DNA from: Epiperipatus broadwayi
Lineage: Eukaryota > Onychophora > Udeonychophora > Euonychophora > Peripatidae
DNA length: 64,000 nt
Direction: 5' to 3'
Assembly (NCBI GenBank): GCA_028023455.1
Contig: JAQFVV010000252.1
Coordinates: 1,329,349 to 1,393,348 of the forward strand
Positions 62,301 to 64,000 of this stretch are shown piece by piece. The translations under genes were made by a program, and so were the position numbers. Every line of letters begins with the position of its first letter. Position 1 is the stretch's first letter. The notes under the pieces were generated by a model. That model was given only the letters and a program-made list of their open reading frames with translations, ran no database searches and had not been told where the DNA came from.

Positions 62301-64000
62301 AATGTATGTTTTGATTTGAACTAAATGATTAGTGTCGTGTCTTTATTGAATCATAAGTATCACAACGCCATAGTCAAATACATAGCACATTAAAATTTTC
62401 ATATAAATTTTATTTATTGGATGTTTTATCAGAAGATTTTAAATAAAGAAATAAAACTAGATAAAACAAATAGCTATCACTTTTGATTTATAATTTAATA
62501 CAAGTGATGTCTAATTTACTTGAGAATCTATTTAAAATTTATGAACCTGGATAAATATCTAAAATGTAAATATAAGGAATCATTTTATGTTTAGAGCATT
62601 ATAGAAATTCATCTTAGTTATAAAGCCACATAAGTATTTTAAAGTTAATTTAGTTCTCATAAAATTATAAGATCATAAAAAGTATAAGTTTTTTTTTATA
62701 TGATTAAGTCCTAATTGCTGCATTATTTCAACTAGATAAAATGAGTAAGACAATTATAATGTTTGTTTGGAAACAAATATAATGAATTATTGCTAGAAAT
62801 AATTAGTATGTCCAAAGAGTGATTAATAAAATTCTATATTTTGATCAATAATAAATGATGTGATTACCAATAAATGATTATTCTGCTTAATCATTATTAT
62901 TTGTATAAGTATACGATTAATTAATATAAGTGTTTCCATAAGTTATTAGTCTAATGCTAATTTAATAATTTAATTGTTATTATTTATTTATTATTAAAGC
63001 TAGATGTATTATTAAACAGTTGTTTTAATTAGTATCTGTAACTAATAATATTATTGTCATGATTTAGATGATTGGATTTCAATAAAACCCCTCTTGCCAC
63101 TCAGTTATCTAATTGTTAACCATTATTATTGTTGTTGAAGGAATAATCATTATCCTTGAGATTTTAATGAGATAACTAAATAACAAATTAGATAAATTTT
63201 ATATGTCTTTTAGATTTATTATATTATAGTTTATTATAGGTATAAGAGAATAAATATTTATGCAAATAGTCTTAGTAATTATTCAACTATGAAATTATTA
63301 TGTTAGTCATTGTTTATTATAAAGACTTTCCTAATCATTGTAGCATGATAATATATGGAAATATTTTATAAGTATATTTTATATATTTTACAATTTTAAA
63401 ACCTATCCTTTGTGACCTTTCCTATAGAATATCTTATGTCAACTTTAGTAGTAAAAATAGGGTCTTAATAAGAGTATTTGTATTGTTTATTTTAAGTTGT
63501 TCTATTTATTGTAGTGATGTCTGCTTTGTAATGATAGGTTGCAGTGCATTATTTATCAAATTTAATAAAAGTATTTTTTTATAAAATATCTTTCATATCT
63601 ATTATTGGGTACTTTATAGTATTTGCATATTTTGCAATAAACTTTATGTAACTATTCATATTCAAATTTAAAACTGAAAATGCAAACAGTGTCACTATAT
63701 TTCCAATATTCAAAATAAAATATATGAGTTTAAAATGATAACAAGTTTTTTTTTTTATAAAGGCTGCATTTAAAAAAGCACATTTTAGTTAAACAATCAA
63801 GAGAAATTAAGATCTTATACTCTTTGTTCTACTTTAATTAACTGCTTTTTAATGAATTAGTCATGAAATTCAATGAAAGCATATTTTTAAAAAATATACC
63901 ACTGTCTAATTGCATCTCATTGCAAACTTACTGAACTGATATCAATGCACTTTCAAATTTAGTTTGACTGGACAATTGTGAAGTCATATTGCATTGTTAC
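59341..64000. other. AT-rich noncoding DNA
   Basis: Long AT-rich stretch with poly-T/poly-A at 60.38 and 60.51 kb, an (AAT)n tract near 61.65 kb and many ATT/AAT words at 62.7-63.2 kb. A small patch at 62.05-62.14 kb is richer in G+C (GATCCCGTCTCGAAAGCGCT) without a recognisable identity. No coding exon, RNA gene or organised repeat was identified. Confidence 0.45.

Overview
This window looks like AT-rich (roughly three quarters A+T by eye) nuclear DNA of an animal with long introns and intergenic space, most likely an arthropod. The evidence is one exon-sized complement-control-protein (CCP/sushi) module bounded by splice sites in a 1-1 phase, several animal-type non-LTR retrotransposon remnants (a Jockey-like LINE, many copies of an endonuclease/reverse-transcriptase LINE, and a LINE tail of a kind I associate with arthropods), tRNA-derived SINEs and a hAT transposase remnant. 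The arthropod placement is inference; nothing here fixes a species. No bacterial-type genes, operons, CRISPR arrays, rRNA or intact tRNA genes were seen.

Layout. 0-5 kb: featureless AT-rich DNA with one decayed LINE 3' end (1.92-2.46 kb). 5-8.7 kb: a long inverted repeat, two SINE copies head to head, and two copies of a repeat family called FB-A here. 9.8-11.8 kb: a weak integrase-like remnant, then a TIR-bounded element carrying a 98-bp tandem triplet and a TTAGGG-like tract. 15.8-17.3 kb: a hairpin and a decayed hAT transposase. 18.87-20.83 kb: an array of 336-bp units in direct then inverted order, flanked by a 12-bp duplication. 21.8-23.8 kb: two more FB-A elements and a tRNA-like tandem trimer. 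25-30.2 kb: three or more pieces of the same endonuclease/RT LINE on both strands. 31.5 kb: a hairpin MITE. 36.6 kb: the CCP exon, the one convincing host coding exon. 42.25-42.53 kb: a TATA box followed by a GC-richer leader and a consensus splice donor, a candidate promoter and first exon. 46.4-48.6 kb: the largest open reading frame of the window, a decayed Jockey-like LINE. 48.8-53.2 kb: FB-A, SINE and LINE pieces. 55.3-56.5 kb: a second 336-bp array, diverged in sequence but with the same architecture as the first and its own 13-bp duplication. 56.9-59.2 kb: LINE, SINE and two strong hairpins. 59.4-64 kb: nothing recognisable.

The most notable observation is the pair of 336-bp arrays. 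They are two independently inserted, diverged members of one family. Both go from direct to inverted units, end at nearly the same points of the unit, have 12-13 bp flanking duplications, and contain a small hairpin whose arms differ between the families by paired, compensating changes. I could not match this to a named element; a Penelope-like or other non-autonomous retroelement is only a suggestion. The genes do not form a pathway: apart from the CCP exon and the possible promoter, everything identifiable is mobile DNA in decay.
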